Source: Molanna angustata
Taxonomy: Eukaryota; Arthropoda; Insecta; Trichoptera; Molannidae
Direction: 5' to 3'
Assembly (NCBI GenBank): GCA_963576475.1
Contig: OY754972.1
Coordinates: 36,258,970-36,322,969, forward strand
DNA length: 64,000 bases
Part shown: positions 11,639 through 22,989 of the stretch, in pieces
Numbering within the stretch: position 1 is the stretch's first letter
How the letters are laid out: every line of letters starts with the position of its first letter
Made by a program: the position numbers and the translations under genes
The notes under the pieces: model-generated
What the model was told of the DNA's origin: nothing
Databases searched by the model: none
Seen by the model: the letters and a program-made list of their open reading frames with translations, nothing else

Positions 11639-11654
11639 AAAATAAAATTTAAAT

Positions 11655-11995
11655 TAAAATTTATCTAGACAGCCTCTGATTGAAACAGAAATTTCGAATT
11701 CTAATTTAAATTTTTTTAGGTCTTAAACTTTCTATATTTTCTGATAGTTTGGGCACTATGCATTCAGCGTATCAAAAGTTATAATAAAACACACACATCT
11801 GCACACCCAGGTATACTAAACGTCCTACTCCGAATTCTGAGATAATCCGCATAACATATTATGTATATGCTTTGAACTTTTTGACTGCAAAGTTAAAAAC
11901 CATGATAACTAAAGACTACCAAATCTCGCCGATCTTGGCTTGAAACTTTGACGATGTGTCAAGAGAAATAAATGCTCTTGAACAAATCGACAGTT
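11655..11995 (-). mobile_element. Helitron-like family, diverged 5' half
   Basis: Repeats the microsatellite-side half of the element: CTCTGATTGAAACAGAAATT, ACACACACATCTGCACAC, CTCCGAATTCTGAG, CTTGGCTTGAAACTTTG, ending CAAATCGACAGTT. It lies just beyond the copy at 10398-11638 in the same orientation. Diverged; no 3' CTAG end. Confidence 0.65.
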
Positions 11996-11999
11996 CGAC

Positions 12000-12805
12000 A
12001 AAAATCAAATAAATTGTACTAATTTTATTCTTATGATCAAATAGATAAAGTTTAATTTGTATAAAGATTGTAATCGACATAATTGAAATGAGTGATTTCA
12101 CTTATCTGGTGACGAAAACACATAAAATCTTGATTCTTGAGAAAGCTTCTAAAGAAAATTTAGGAACAGAATAATTTTTTTAGAGATGTTTATCCTGAAA
12201 AGCTGTAAATGTTAACAGCCGGCCGTGAATATGGTCTCTACTAGGGCATTAAACGGCTTCTCAGAGAGTCTTTTTGTGACCACTTAAGGCCATTACCCAG
12301 GAACTATTACGTCTTAATAGCGAACTAGCTGGTTTTTATCATACTAGAATGCTTAATTTATATTATATTTATTAAAAAGATAACACGTTAATTATATTTT
12401 TTAAATAGTTTTTTATACCGGCGCGGCGTTGCCCGAGAAGGTCAATGTGAAGCAATAAGCTAACTCATCACGAAAATGTTTTTGTTTGTTATGAAAATAA
12501 CTTCAGAAAGAGTAAAAAATATCCAATATAATAATTGAAAATCAACATACATAAGGAAGTTTTTTAAAAATCAGTCCGCCCCGTCCCTTCAGTCTCTCCT
12601 GTCCCTCCTTCCGTCCCTTCTTCACAGTCTTATCTGTCCCTTCAGTCCCAAATGATGGACTTTGTGAAGTGGTTTAAAATTAGATTGAGTATAAGCACTG
12701 TAAAGGGTGTGGTGTTGGCCACAAAATTCAAGCTAGATTAGACCATGGGAACTGGTTTAAATGTAATTGAATATAAGTGTTCAAAAGAGTTTGGTGTTGG
12801 CCACA
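12000..12805. other. No gene recognised; CT-rich run and a duplicated motif
   Basis: At 12580-12650 a pyrimidine-rich stretch repeats GTCCCTTCAGTC/CCGTCCCTTC. At about 12665-12810 the block GTGGTTTAAAATTAGATTGA...GTGTTGGCCACAA is repeated imperfectly after ~85 bp. No coding signal. Confidence 0.45.
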
Positions 12806-12809
12806 ACTC

Positions 12810-12895
12810 ACTCTTCAATGTCGCCTATGTACATACCATCACGCCACGTCCCTGTTATTGGTGGAAGCAGACAGAACCGAGCACCATACACTTTT
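12810..12895 (-). pseudogene. Non-LTR family B 3' terminus
   Basis: The reverse complement ends ...GACGTGGCGTGATGGTATGT with upstream GGTTCTGTCTGC, the shared 3' end of family B. Only the terminus remains. Confidence 0.4.
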
Positions 12896-13446
12896 CTTTG
12901 CATACATGCTTTTCAGTTATTTAACGACCGCAGTATGTATACTTTCATTCTGTTAACAATATCGTTCATCAAGAAACACTTAGCTCTTATATCTAAATTC
13001 TAATTAAAAAATGCATTTTTCAAATTGTATCTTGATTAATATCATTTGGAATTTAAATACTTGCAGTAAACTTGGATAAAAGACATTATATCTAATTGGC
13101 TGACCCATTTCCTAGTTTTTAATGGTCCTTGGTCCTTCCTACACACACTTTATCCTTCCGGGACTTACGAATCACACTGTTGGGGACGATTTTGATAATC
13201 CGAGAAAAATACGTGACGGTCAGACAGCCGTGGGAGCAACTGACTAAGTCCATAAATCAAATTTAATGAACCGAATTGGTCCCGAGGACTACACGACAGA
13301 GACCCTGTGCTGTTTTGTCCACACTGATTGAAAACTAAAACATTGAATTAATTCAATTTGAGTTTAACACAGCAAAACTTGGTTTGTGTCTTGTATGAAA
13401 AAGGTTTTCATCGTAGGTATATTTCTTTTTATCGATTAAATCGATG

Positions 13447-13590
13447 TCACATAACTCCGCTACTAGAAGAACAATTACACTGGTTGAAGTTCTCAGAGCG
13501 AGTCGACAACAAAATTTGTTTGACGATGTTTAATGTTTTGAATTACCTGGAACAACAATACATTCAAGAGGTATGTCAGAGAAAATAGCT
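13447..13590 (+). pseudogene. CR1/L2-like ORF2 C-terminal scrap
   Basis: HITPLLEEQLHWLKFSERVD followed by NKICLTMFNVLNYLEQQYI matches the conserved post-RT motif (ITPLL.ELHWLPV.ERI..KI...ALN.L.P.YL) of CR1/L2-type retrotransposons. Nothing recognisable flanks it. Confidence 0.6.
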
Positions 13591-13599
13591 CTCTGGGAG

Positions 13600-13920
13600 G
13601 CATCTCACACTCAGATCTTTTGGATCACAGTGCAACAACTGAGCTAATAAGGTGACTTACTATGATCGATGATTTGGTGCGAGTGGTCCTATATAGTAGA
13701 TTGCTTCCAGATGTCTGCAGTACACTTTCATGAGCACCTTCTCAAAAGGATTGAAAAGAGATTTGTTTCTTAGAGCAACACAAGACCGAAATATAGGCGC
13801 ACTTGGAATGATTTTTTTGCAACATAAGAAATAATATACACTTTATAAACATCAAAGATTAATAATATATTTAAAAAAAAAAAGATACTTAAGAACTAGA
13901 TGCGGAATATAAACTGCTTC
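13600..13920. other. No gene recognised
   Basis: AT-rich sequence without domain or repeat similarity that I can see. Confidence 0.5.
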
Positions 13921-13984
13921 ACTAGGTTAAAAACCAGTTCTGAAGCAGCTTATTATTATTATTTTTTTTTACATGTCTACGTAG

Positions 13985-14360
13985 GGGACACCAGCTATTA
14001 GGATTTGGGTCCATTGTACTCTTCCGAAGAAGCGCACTACGTAGCGTTGGGAGGGGTTTGCAATCTAGAAAAGAGTTTATTAATTCGGATTTTAAAAAGA
14101 CCCGGGTTGTACGAAGGTGGAAACACAGAATTCGGAAGATCGTTCCACAGTCGGGCTGCTGTATTAATAAAGGAGTTCGAGAAGCGACTTGTTCGTATAT
14201 GTTGAAGGTCCACTGTGAATGGGTGCTGCGATTGAGTAAAGCGAGTGACTCTGTTGCGAGTGGGTGGAGGAGGGACCAAAGATGCAAGTTCTTCTGAGCA
14301 ATTCCCGTGGTAGTATCTATAGAATAAACTTAAAATACCGACTTTGCGTCTGTCTGTCAT
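13985..14360 (-). pseudogene. CR1/Jockey-like ORF2 C-terminus
   Basis: The minus-strand frame reads ILSLFYRYYHGNCSEELASL, TRNRVTRFTQSQHPF, RFSNSFINTAARLWNDLPNS and YNPGLFKIRINK. This order (S.FYR.Y.G.CS.EL, TR....HP, F..SF.PR...LWN.LP..VF, F) is the standard C-terminus of an insect CR1/Jockey-like ORF2. About 100 codons are open, but the RT domain is truncated away. The frame then continues to a stop near 14037; the shorter frame ending at 13922 is a shadow. Confidence 0.7.
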
Positions 14361-15035
14361 TATTATAATTATATAAGTATTGCATGTTAACGTAAAGTAG
14401 TTTATTAATCAGTGTCTTGTCTGTTTTTTTACCCATTTTTTTAATCCTCATTTATATTTTTAGTTTTCTTCAATTCAATTGGAAGCAAATTGAATTTATT
14501 TCTCTGAGAAAATGAAAAATTCTTGGAATGATTCTTTTAATATTAATATTGAAAAACGTATATCTATGAACAAATAATTGTTTTACGAAAAAGGACGCTC
14601 AGTTAGCTTGCCAAGATTTGACTGAAATTCAAATCGTCCATTCCTATGCTTATAATGTCCTTATAAAATATATTTTTAATATTATTTATTTATAGGCAGG
14701 CAGCCAAGACTGAGGTGTTTATGTCCACTGACGTAAAAACGTAGATAAACGTAAAAATGGACAGTGTTTTTTTACGTATTTCAAATTATTTTCTAGAAAT
14801 ACGGTGAAAAAGGTAAAAATGTATGCTAAAATCTATGCTAAAATAATAATTATTAATATTCTGAGGGCCATTGCTATTCATCTACTAGTCTTGAAACAAT
14901 GTACGATAAATATTTTTCTTCCTGTATGTAGTTTAATTTCCAGCATCAGGATCGTGATGAAATTTATATGTTTGATAAAAAAGGAAAAATTAAAATCGGA
15001 TAATGTAAATTACTATCGCTATAGTGAAAATTGAA
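14361..15035. other. No gene recognised
   Basis: AT-rich; short runs such as CTAAAATCTATGCTAAAATA. No coding or repeat assignment. Confidence 0.5.
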
Positions 15036-15039
15036 GACT

Positions 15040-15275
15040 TTGATGATTCATCAGATCTTGATCAAATCGAAACGACACCAATCGGAAGATACCTCTACAC
15101 ACAAAACATTTTCTTAACGATTTCATATCAAATTTTTACATTTGTGTACGGTTTACGGCATACAAACAAAAAAATCACGAAGAAAATCAAAGTATGGACT
15201 CGACATGATACTCATTAAGAAATTGATGTAAAAAAATGATGACTTTCCATTATTCCACACAGAGTAAAAATCACG
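15040..15275. repeat. Dispersed repeat, copy 2 (pair with 8300-8510)
   Basis: Collinear shared words with 8300-8510 as listed there. Overlapping small frames look non-coding. Confidence 0.5.
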
Positions 15276-15279
15276 TGGA

Positions 15280-16970
15280 ATTATCTCACCGTTTTTGGTA
15301 GTTGGTTAAAAACGAAAATGCATGGACGATTTATAACGACTAAAGGCTCATTGGTCGCTCTATTTTAACATTACTCCTGTCCTACTTTCTGACGACAAGC
15401 GATGTGATAGCGAACGGACAGTATGGGATTGAGGAGATCAAAAGGATTTGTGAAATATACTTTCTTCTCTTAATACATTCTATTCTATATACTAAGATAT
15501 TCTGTACGCCTGTTACAATCATTTATATCACTTATCCAATCTATCCTAACTAACGCTTTGTGTACTTATTACACATTGTACATATATACATAGGTACCTA
15601 CCTACATATGTACTATTAAGTTTACTGTGAAAACGTACGTACGTGATATAACACTGTTGGTACCCTTACATTGAAATGTATGGAAATTCATATTACTACA
15701 TTTTGTTTTAAGTATTTTTATTCTAGCATTTAATTTATCATAATAACGATTCATCTTATACCTTATATAAATAATACTTAGTGATATAATAAGACGAATT
15801 AAACGAATATGCTGTTAAGCTGGAGGTACCGACTTAGAATAATACTTCTACTCGATTATCATCGTTTTCGGGAAGATATCTGCCGTGATGGTCTGAATAA
15901 ATGAATGTTAATTTATATTATTATTAAGTGATTTGATTTGAACTGAATTAAACCTTGTTAATTAATTGAGAACTTAAATAAAATATTGCGACATGAATCA
16001 CTGCAAAAAAATACTTAACGTTATTTTTATAATACTGCGCTTTTTCGCCGATAGATGGTGACGGTAACACATGTAAATTTGCATATCCACCTATTGGCGA
16101 CAACATGTTGCAAGTTTAACTTCAATCTTAAAGAATCATCGTTGCTAAAGTTGTTTACTCTATTACTGGAGTCCCGCAGAAAGCTCTGGAACTTTAGCAA
16201 AGATACCTACCTATATTTCTGTCCTATAACTCCTCTCAAAGTTTACAAAGTATTTCTTTCAATATGGCAACATGAAGGTATCTGAGGAGATTAACTAACT
16301 CGGTGGTTGATTTGAGGGGAAAATCTGATTAATTTTTTATCAAGAGTCTATCATTTGAAAAACTTTTACTCGAAGAAGATTAAGAATCGATACAGTGTTG
16401 GTACCTAACTTTATATTTTATACACAAGTGATAATAACTAAATCAATCATAAAATTTAAAGTTTACTTCGTTACCACCATCCGTTGAGCTAATGGGGGCC
16501 TTAAAAATTAAGGATTTTAGAGGATTACAAAGAATTATTATACTTTGTTCGCAAGGAACAAAAGTTATAGTTCCACTGCACGTAATACATTCTTATTTTC
16601 CCGCCAAACTGCAAAGCAGTTTTTTGGCAGAGCAGATTCTCTCTTTCACATAATATTATAAATTTCACATATAATTATTTCAATAAACTTATCTCAAATA
16701 TTAAAGATACAGAGACTAAACAAAAATTTGAAAAAAAAAAAAATGAAATTCGAAAGAAAAAAAAAAAAACAAAAAGTCATTCAAAAAATAAAAACTTCAT
16801 CATTAAACTATAAAAATACAAGGAAACTTCAAAAACATAACATTAGACAAAATGCAAAAAACATTAGATAATATTACCTATAATATTGCAAAATGCAAAA
16901 AAAATGCAAAAAAATGCACTTTATGAAATGATCAAATCAATAATAATGTCAAAATACATACATATCATCG
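15280..16970. other. No gene recognised; A-rich block
   Basis: AT-rich. Near 16715-16920 long A runs and repeated AAATGCAAAAAA words dominate. The frame at 16055-16285 shows no domain and no supporting context. Confidence 0.5.
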
Positions 16971-16974
16971 TACC

Positions 16975-17045
16975 ATGACCCTCACGAGGCAGGCAGAGAG
17001 AAAAGAAGGCCACATTTTTCTATCTTGACACATATTCATCGTCCG
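16975..17045 (-). pseudogene. Non-LTR family B 3' terminus
   Basis: The minus strand reads GTGTCAAGATAGAAAAATGT and then CTGCCTCGTGAGGGTCATGG, the family-B C-terminal/3' end also seen at 19040 and 52890. Confidence 0.45.
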
Positions 17046-17116
17046 TTTTTCGCGTTTCTTTTAAATGTCAAAATCAACGATTAATTTGTTGATTTTGAAG
17101 CAAAAAAGCGGACGTA
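17040..17116. repeat. Imperfect palindrome / hairpin
   Basis: Outer arms CGTCCGTTTTTCGC and (reverse complement) CGTCCGCTTTTTTGC surround inner arms AAAATCAAC/GTTGATTTT. It could be the relic of a small foldback MITE. Confidence 0.5.
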
Positions 17117-17848
17117 AGCAAAATGATGTACTTAAATGATTAAGAAAAACTAGTTGCTTGTAACACATGATATCCTACTGTTGATGGCGATAGTATGTGT
17201 ATATTGTTAAAATACGTAAAAATTCATGTATGTTATAAATAATGATAAATTAATGCACCAAACTATAAAAACTTAATTGTTGAATATATTAAAATATTAA
17301 TTTAAACATAAATTCCTACACAAAACATTTATGTCAGGATAGGATAGTGTGGAGTTCGGTACTTTTTTCCTATCCAGAATATGTAAACAGCTTGATGTTA
17401 TGCATCTATTATCAAACATATCCGTAGAAATTGTATATTCTGCCATACAAATTGTATGAAGCGATGTCGTAACTAAATACAATTTCAATTGTTAAAAAAT
17501 TAAGTTGTACCTACTGCAAAAATGTATTAATTTTGATAAAAAAATTAATTATCTAGTTGGAATGTTTCGGCGTTTTTCGATATTTAAAAAAAATGGATAT
17601 TAAGGCAGTTAAACACAGAAATTTTTCCAAAAAAAAATATTTGATAAACTCTGGAACTTAAAAAAAATGAGATTTTGTATTTGTTTATATTTATATCAAT
17701 TTTCAGAGTACAAGTTTATGTGGTTTTTGAGACCTATATGGAAAAATAAAGTAAAAATTCAAAAGTTGATAACCCCTGATTAAGTCAAAAATACAAAATT
17801 TTGGGCAATTCTTTGGAAATTTTGAGTACCTTTTTTTATACTTTGTCG

Positions 17849-18736
17849 GCGGTACTAATAACGAAAAAGTAGCGAGGTTGAACCATGGAATAGAGTGACT
17901 AAAACCTAACGGCTAAAAATCTTACTAATAACCAAGTTTTAAAACTTCTATTTTATTCCATGGTTTATATCACCATGGTAACGCTAAACCCTCCGGGCCC
18001 CTAGTTTAGTGGTGGAATAGCGAATTCGTGAGCTGTCAAAAGTCAAATAGACCGCGCGTATTGTATAAATTTTGACATTTTTAAAGAAATACTTTTTTTA
18101 ATTATGGACGACAATCTGTTTGATTATAGAATCGGCGATTTTGAAAGATCGTTTCAAGAAATAGAGCAGGTGGAAACAGTTTTTCGAAGCCACAAAATTT
18201 ATATGGTGCGTTGTAATCCGTTTGTTGATTACGACGACATTAATTTTAGAAGAAAGTACAGATTTTCAAAGACAGGAGTAACACATCTCGTAGATTTATT
18301 TGGAAAAAGGCTAATAAATGAAGATATTTATTTTCCATTGACAATTTTTTTAAAATAAATGTAATAAGTTAAATTATTGGGAATTCAACGAAAACGTAAC
18401 GATACATAAACAGTAAACCGTCAAAACCATGCAGTAAACAAACAATGACAAACATAGAAATACGATGATTCTCGATAGATGTCATAGATGACGGCTAATA
18501 AAGTCATAGAGAATGAACAAAAAAAGCATAAAGTAAAGAAAAATTCCGAAATTCCCGTTAAATGGCTGCGTTCACTCAACATTCATTCCGTATTCCATGG
18601 TTTACTTAGTCCTTGTACATTTTTACATTATTAGTCAGAACTCACTAAACCACGAATTAGTGCCTAATACGTGGTTTACGTAGTGCGAGGTTTAGTTGGC
18701 TAAAACGAGTTTTAACCAAAATGTTATTAGTACCGC
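17849..18736 (+). mobile_element. PIF/Harbinger-type DNA transposon, internally deleted
   Basis: A 14-bp perfect TIR, GCGGTACTAATAAC, lies at 17849-17862 and inverted at 18723-18736. Subterminal similarity includes CCATGGAAT/ATTCCATGG blocks on both sides. It interrupts a Helitron-like copy. It still encodes the N-terminal part of a transposase (18104-18358) but is far too short to be autonomous. The target duplication is unclear (TGT occurs near both ends). Confidence 0.75.
18104..18358 (+). pseudogene. PIF/Harbinger transposase N-terminus (84 codons)
   Basis: MDDNLFDYRIGDFERSF begins the frame after a TTTTTTTAATT leader. Then NPFVDYDDINFRRKYRFSK and TGVTHLVDLFGKRL match the region upstream of the DDE domain in HARBI1-like transposases (RxxPF..Y.d.eF..rfR.sK..v..l..li). 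The frame stops at 18358 where about 260 further residues, including all DDE residues, would be expected. The context (TIRs either side) supports the call. Non-functional. Confidence 0.75.
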
Positions 18737-18984
18737 TGTGTAGGTTTTGTAGGCAAAAAAATGTTTTGCTCCGAATTCTGAGGAAATCTATGTATTTATA
18801 TGCTGTTAAGCCTCTAAATCGGTGTTTTTTGGCTTGTATGTTGAAAAAACATGAAAAATATAGACATATCGCGGATCTTGGCTTGAAACTTTGTCGACCT
18901 GTTAAGAGAAATAAAGTCTCTTGAATAAATCGACAGTTGGAAAACAAATACAAAACAAAATTCAACTTTACTAACTGAAATGTA

Positions 18985-19120
18985 AGAATCACGAACAACA
19001 GACAAACACGTATGAGACGATGCATGAATATTGACGAAGCGATGAATATGTGTCAAGATATAAAAACGTCGTGGTGTCGGTTCTCTCGGCCTACCCCGTC
19101 AGGGAAATGGTCTAATGGTA
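18985..19120 (+). pseudogene. Non-LTR family B 3' end
   Basis: The translation carries NRQTRMRRCMNIDEAMNMCQD, then FSRPTPSGKW, ending TAATGGTATGTTTGTA. It follows the Helitron-like 5' end within 50 bp. Confidence 0.6.
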
Positions 19121-19214
19121 TGTTTGTACTTACTTAATCTATATATCGAGTAATGGGTCTTGAAATGGAATTCATTATCTCCTTACTGATGAAGAATTGA
19201 AGAATATATGACAC

Positions 19215-19295
19215 ACCTCGCTAGAGACAGTGATATAGATCACAACTCTCAGTCATGAGGTAAACGAAGCTGAGAAAGATAGAGGTAGGTACCAA
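19215..19295 (+). pseudogene. Non-LTR family C 3' scrap
   Basis: The string DSDIDHNSQS*GKRS.. is the terminal motif of family C (compare DYSRYPQSRGKG at 8190). Only the last ~25 codons. Confidence 0.35.
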
Positions 19296-19299
19296 TATT

Positions 19300-19930
19300 T
19301 TTGAAATGATTATAAATATTTTTAATAAATATTAAAATAACTTCTAATACCCATATACGCAATGATTGTTTATTTTTTTTATTAAAATGAATTGTGTATT
19401 TTCCGTTAACGAACATCCGATTACAACGCGCTAGTAAAAATGTCTTCGAATCCGAGCAAACATGACATGTACTTAGTTGAAGGTTGTTTGTATAAAAGGG
19501 GAAGAAGATGGGTATATATGGAATGAGTGTGAAAGAGGAGTCTTGCTTTCATTGCCGACAAAAATTATTCCTTTGAGGTTCGCCAATGAAATATTATAAT
19601 GTATCGGGTTCTACCCAATCATTGAGTGTTTGTCAAAAAGAAAAAAAAATATCGGAAACATCGCCAAGAATGCAAAATTTCGGCGTAAAAAAAACCCTTC
19701 ATTTTTTTACGAAAACTCCGCAGTCCAGTAGTAAACATCCTCCATATTTATGTAAATAAATGCTAAAGTTGAGTGAGTGGTAAGCCATTTGGATTCGGTG
19801 CCGGCGTTTTGTGAACTATTCTCAGCTAAAGAAAATTTTTACTAACTCATATTTTACACAAATCTTACTTGTCTGAGTGAAAAAACTGTGTAGGCAATAA
19901 ATTTGACACTTGCACCAGCAAGGTATATGA
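19300..19930. other. No gene recognised
   Basis: AT-rich; no domain or repeat recognised. Confidence 0.5.
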
Positions 19931-19934
19931 GAGT

Positions 19935-20210
19935 ATTACATTAGAGTTTTGATTATAAACATTATCAAAAAGAATTGTTCCAAAGTCGTAGTTTATTCAT
20001 CGAATATCAGAGGGTAATCTATTTTTTCACACTATAGGACCAATAACATTAAAGATTTGTTTGTATTGTCAAGAAAAGAATATTCCAAGATCTTAGTTTA
20101 TTTATTGAAAATCAAACACACACACTATAGGACCAATCACATTTTGTATTAATTATTATGTTATCAATTAAAATTACTCTAATGTCGTAGTTTTTTCATT
20201 GAAAAAATAC
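19935..20210. repeat. Imperfect tandem repeat, ~100-bp unit, about 2.5 copies
   Basis: The unit contains TC(G/T)TAGTTTATTCATCGAA, CACACTATAGGACCAAT(A/C)ACATT and a spacer. It recurs three times with divergence. Lies directly upstream of a non-LTR C-terminus. Confidence 0.6.
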
Positions 20211-20263
20211 GAATGAAAGTGAAATTTTAGTGATATTTTATTGTTTAACATTTAACATGGAAG

Positions 20264-20608
20264 ATGTTTTACAACATAAAAAGTGCATGGAAACAGAGAT
20301 GGATAAGTGCGGAATGCCACAACAAGTCCCTGATTGCGGATCCCACAGTGCAAGTCCCTGGCTTCAACCTGCCTCGAAGACTTTGGTTTCAACTCAACAG
20401 AATCCGCACAGGCCAGGGGTGCTGTAACTACCTTCTCTGGAAGTGGGGGAAAATAACCTCTCCCAATTGCGAATGCGGAGCGGAGACTCAGACGGTGGCA
20501 CATTTGGTGGGGGAGTGCACCTTACACGGATTCGAGGGAGAGATGGAGGACATCCACAGACTCGTCCCAACGGCGGTCGACTGGCTGACAGCAGAGTTTC
20601 GACTTTGA
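20264..20608 (+). pseudogene. Non-LTR retrotransposon ORF2 C-terminus with CCHC-like knuckle
   Basis: The frame reads VPGFNLPRRLWFQLNRIRTG, QGCCNYLLWKWG, then CECGAETQTVAHLVGEC and ends TAVDWLTAEFRL. The CxC...HLV.EC cluster after an 'R.G' motif is the C-terminal zinc-knuckle region of many insect non-LTR ORF2 proteins, downstream of RT or RNase H. 114 codons are uninterrupted and the ending looks natural, but RT and endonuclease parts are missing upstream, so this is a 5'-truncated copy. The ATG used by the frame (20264) is an arbitrary internal codon. No A tail is obvious after the stop. Confidence 0.75.
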
Positions 20609-20644
20609 GCCAAGCAGATGCCGATGCCATACGCAAAGTAAAGT

Positions 20645-21390
20645 AAGTTTAACATTTTAGGTTGATAGATGAGTGAAATATTTCCATTGTTCGTATTGCC
20701 GAGGATACAAGTGGCATGATGCCATCAAAGTATCGGAAGTAGCTTGCATGGCGAAAAATGACACGTGCCATTTTGTTTTTTCTCTTTGTTATCTGCATTT
20801 TTAGATTATTATTGGTATTCATTTATTATTTCATTTGTTATATTCTTATAATATTTTTTTGTTTATATAATCTGTTTTGACATCTTTATATGTATGTATT
20901 TAAAGGTTTATTTATATTTTTATGCATTTTATTTGCTGTTCTGTTTCTTAGCTTTTTTCAAATGCGTCATTTTTTTTCACATTTTTTGTTTTTTTAGGTA
21001 TATATAATTTTACTAGTTCCATCTCTTCTGAACCATTTGCTTTTATGTACTTTTCGTGTTTAACATGCCATTTGAATTTTTAGTTTTTTGAGTGAATCAA
21101 ATGTTTTCTTAATGCTTTAGTTTTTTGTTTCTTAAAAAAAATTTGTATTGTTTCTTCTTAAAAAATAACTTTTTTATTTTAATGTTTTGATAGGTACATG
21201 TGTTTCGTTTTTGTTGTATGTATTTATCTCGTGTTTTAATATTGTTTTATTATGTATGTGTAAAAAGTGTAAAAAGATTTCTAAGCCGTTAACTATAAAA
21301 AATATATAAAAATAATATTAATATCATTTAATGATTCGGCGGATATTTTGTGGTAGTTAATATAAACCATTTTTGAATTATTAATTAGCT
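20645..21390. other. No gene recognised; T-rich
   Basis: Dominated by T runs and TTTTTGT words. It could include 3' UTR of the preceding retrotransposon. Confidence 0.45.
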
Positions 21391-21619
21391 ATAAACCACT
21401 TGTTTTTTGAGTCACTTCGCGACATGTTTCGGAAGCGCTGTCCTTCCATCGACCGGCGTGTCGAGACTAACATGTTGAATTTGTGTGTATCTGTCTGTGA
21501 AGCGAGGGGGGTGGCGGTTGAGGGTTGGTTGGGTTAGTGGGGGGAGGGGAGAATTGTGAAGTGTTTTTGTTTTTGATGGGAAATATATTAAGTATTGGAG
21601 ATCAATAACCACAAACTAA

Positions 21620-21953
21620 AACTATTACATGAAACACAGAATAAAGGATACCGACTTAACAACTACGAAACGCTCGAAATATGTACATAAACACATAAAT
21701 TCCGGTATAAAACTTATAAATAACCATACCTTTCATAACACCTCTCCAATACTTAATATATTTCCCATCAAAAACAAAAACACTTCACAATTCTCCCCTC
21801 CCCCCACTAACCCAACCAACCCTCAACCGCCACCCCCCTCGCTTCACAGACAGATACACACAAATTCAACATGTTAGTCTCGACACGCCGGTCGATGGAA
21901 GGACAGCGCTTCCGAAACATGTCGCGAAGTGACTCAAAAAACAAGTGGTTTAT
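21620..21953 (+). pseudogene. Penelope-like element 3' end
   Basis: Two frames together read LLHETQNKGYRLNNYETLEI (one frame), then INSGIKLINNHTFHNTSPIL (second frame). This resembles the end of Penelope-like polyproteins after the GIY-YIG endonuclease (K.LN.LE.LEI.KH....LLN.......SPLL). A 3' region follows with a hammerhead-like motif (21889-21923) and the right arm of the giant inverted repeat. Penelope elements are known to insert with inverted partial copies at an end, which would explain the palindrome. Frameshifted, not functional. Confidence is moderate because only ~60 codons are recognisable. Confidence 0.5.
21885..21926 (+). ncRNA. Hammerhead-ribozyme-like motif (degenerate)
   Basis: GGAAG-loop-CTTCC (stem II) is followed by GAAAC, then the self-complementary ACATGT (a minimal stem III) and C, giving a GUC cleavage triplet. 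CGC before the core pairs with GCG after it (start of stem I). The other core box reads CGGTCGA, whereas the conserved box is CUGANGA, so two positions deviate. Hammerheads are known in the terminal repeats of Penelope-like elements, which fits the context. The same sequence occurs inverted in the left arm. Confidence 0.35.
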
Positions 21954-22984
21954 CCAACTGTCGATTTGTTCAGGAGAACTTTGTTCTCTTAACATATCGA
22001 CAATGTATCAAGCCAGAATACGCGAGAATTGTATGGAGAGGTCTACTTTTTTCATGGATTTTCCAACTTTGAAGTCAAAAAACACCAACTTAGAGGCTTC
22101 GCAGCATATATGTTCCATACACGGATTTACTCAGAATTCGGAGTAGAACATTTCGTGTGTCTGTGTGTGTGTGTGTCTGTGTGTGTGTCTGTGTGTCTGT
22201 GTGTGTCTGTGTGTCCGTCCCCCCCTTATAACTTTTGATCCGCTCAATTTACAGAGCCTAAAATTTCAGAATATATAAACAGTTACAGGCCTACAAAACT
22301 TTTATACTCGGAATTTTGAATTTTTGTTTCAGTCAGGGGTTATCAACTTTTGAATTTTTATTTTATTTTTCCATATATCTCAGAAACCATAAACGGTAGA
22401 ACGCTGAAAATTGGTACAAACATAGACAAATACAAAATCTCAAATAAGTTTTTTCAAAAAAATTCCAGGGTTTCTCAAACATTTTTTATTAAGAAAAATA
22501 TTTTTTTTATGATAAATTTATGAGTTTAACTGCCTATATTTCCAAAACTTTTACAATTATCGAAAAAAGCCGAAACACCCCAACTAGATAATTTAATTTT
22601 CTATAAAAAATATTAACATTGTAGTAGAAGATCTCAATTTTTTTTTAACAATTTTTTTAAAAATTGAATTTAGTGACGACATCGCTTCATACATTTTGTA
22701 TGGCAGTCGCCTATACACAATATGTAAGAAGACTTAATAGTTTGTTACTTCATCTCCAAACATACATACATACCATCATGCAATTTGCATATTCTGGGTA
22801 GGAAAAAGGATCTTCTTCCATACTATCCTATCTTGACATACATACCTACATATGTTGTATAGAAAACAAAATATCTGAAAATATTCAATAATTTGTATCT
22901 ATGGGTTTATAGTTTGGTACATATTCTTCAACTATACATACTATCGCTATCGACAGTTGGATCTCATGTGTTACATGCAACTAG
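21953..22984 (+). mobile_element. Helitron-like element, full length (1032 bp)
   Basis: Starts TCCAACTGTCGATTTGTTCA after an A and ends GCAACTAG before a T, the Helitron end and target rules. CGACAGTTGGA recurs inverted 23 bp inside the 3' end, and the hairpin CATGT-GTT-ACATG sits 7 bp before the end. A (TG)n/TCTG microsatellite lies at 22157-22216. No Rep/helicase coding. The frames across 21871-22238 are shadows repeated in every copy. Confidence 0.85.
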
Positions 22985-22989
22985 TATAT

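Larger units (their letters stand above)
17150..18941 (-). mobile_element. Helitron-like element split by a Harbinger-type insertion
   Basis: The minus-strand 3' end CTAG is at 17153-17150, next to TTGCTTGTAACACATGATAT. The 5' end TCCAACTGTCGAT is at 18941. The element's first part (17150 to about 17846) and second part (18737-18941, with CTCCGAATTCTGAG and CTTGGCTTGAAAC) are separated by the TIR element at 17849-18736. The microsatellite region is missing at the break. Confidence 0.75.
21391..21953. repeat. Giant inverted repeat, two 211-bp arms around a 141-bp loop
   Basis: The left arm 21391-21601 and right arm 21743-21953 are reverse complements along their whole length; I found no mismatch by eye. 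Arms begin ATAAACCACTTG and end at ATTGGAGA / TCTCCAAT. The centre (21602-21742) carries the Penelope-like coding end. The right arm's last base is the first base of the Helitron-like copy at 21953, so that copy inserted at or next to the arm's outer edge. Confidence 0.9.

Noticed and set aside
21871..22238. Frames recurring almost identically at 21871, 31090, 32701 and 32799
   Set aside because: They are conserved because the Helitron-like copies are similar, not because of coding; frames are broken differently in each copy and include the microsatellite.
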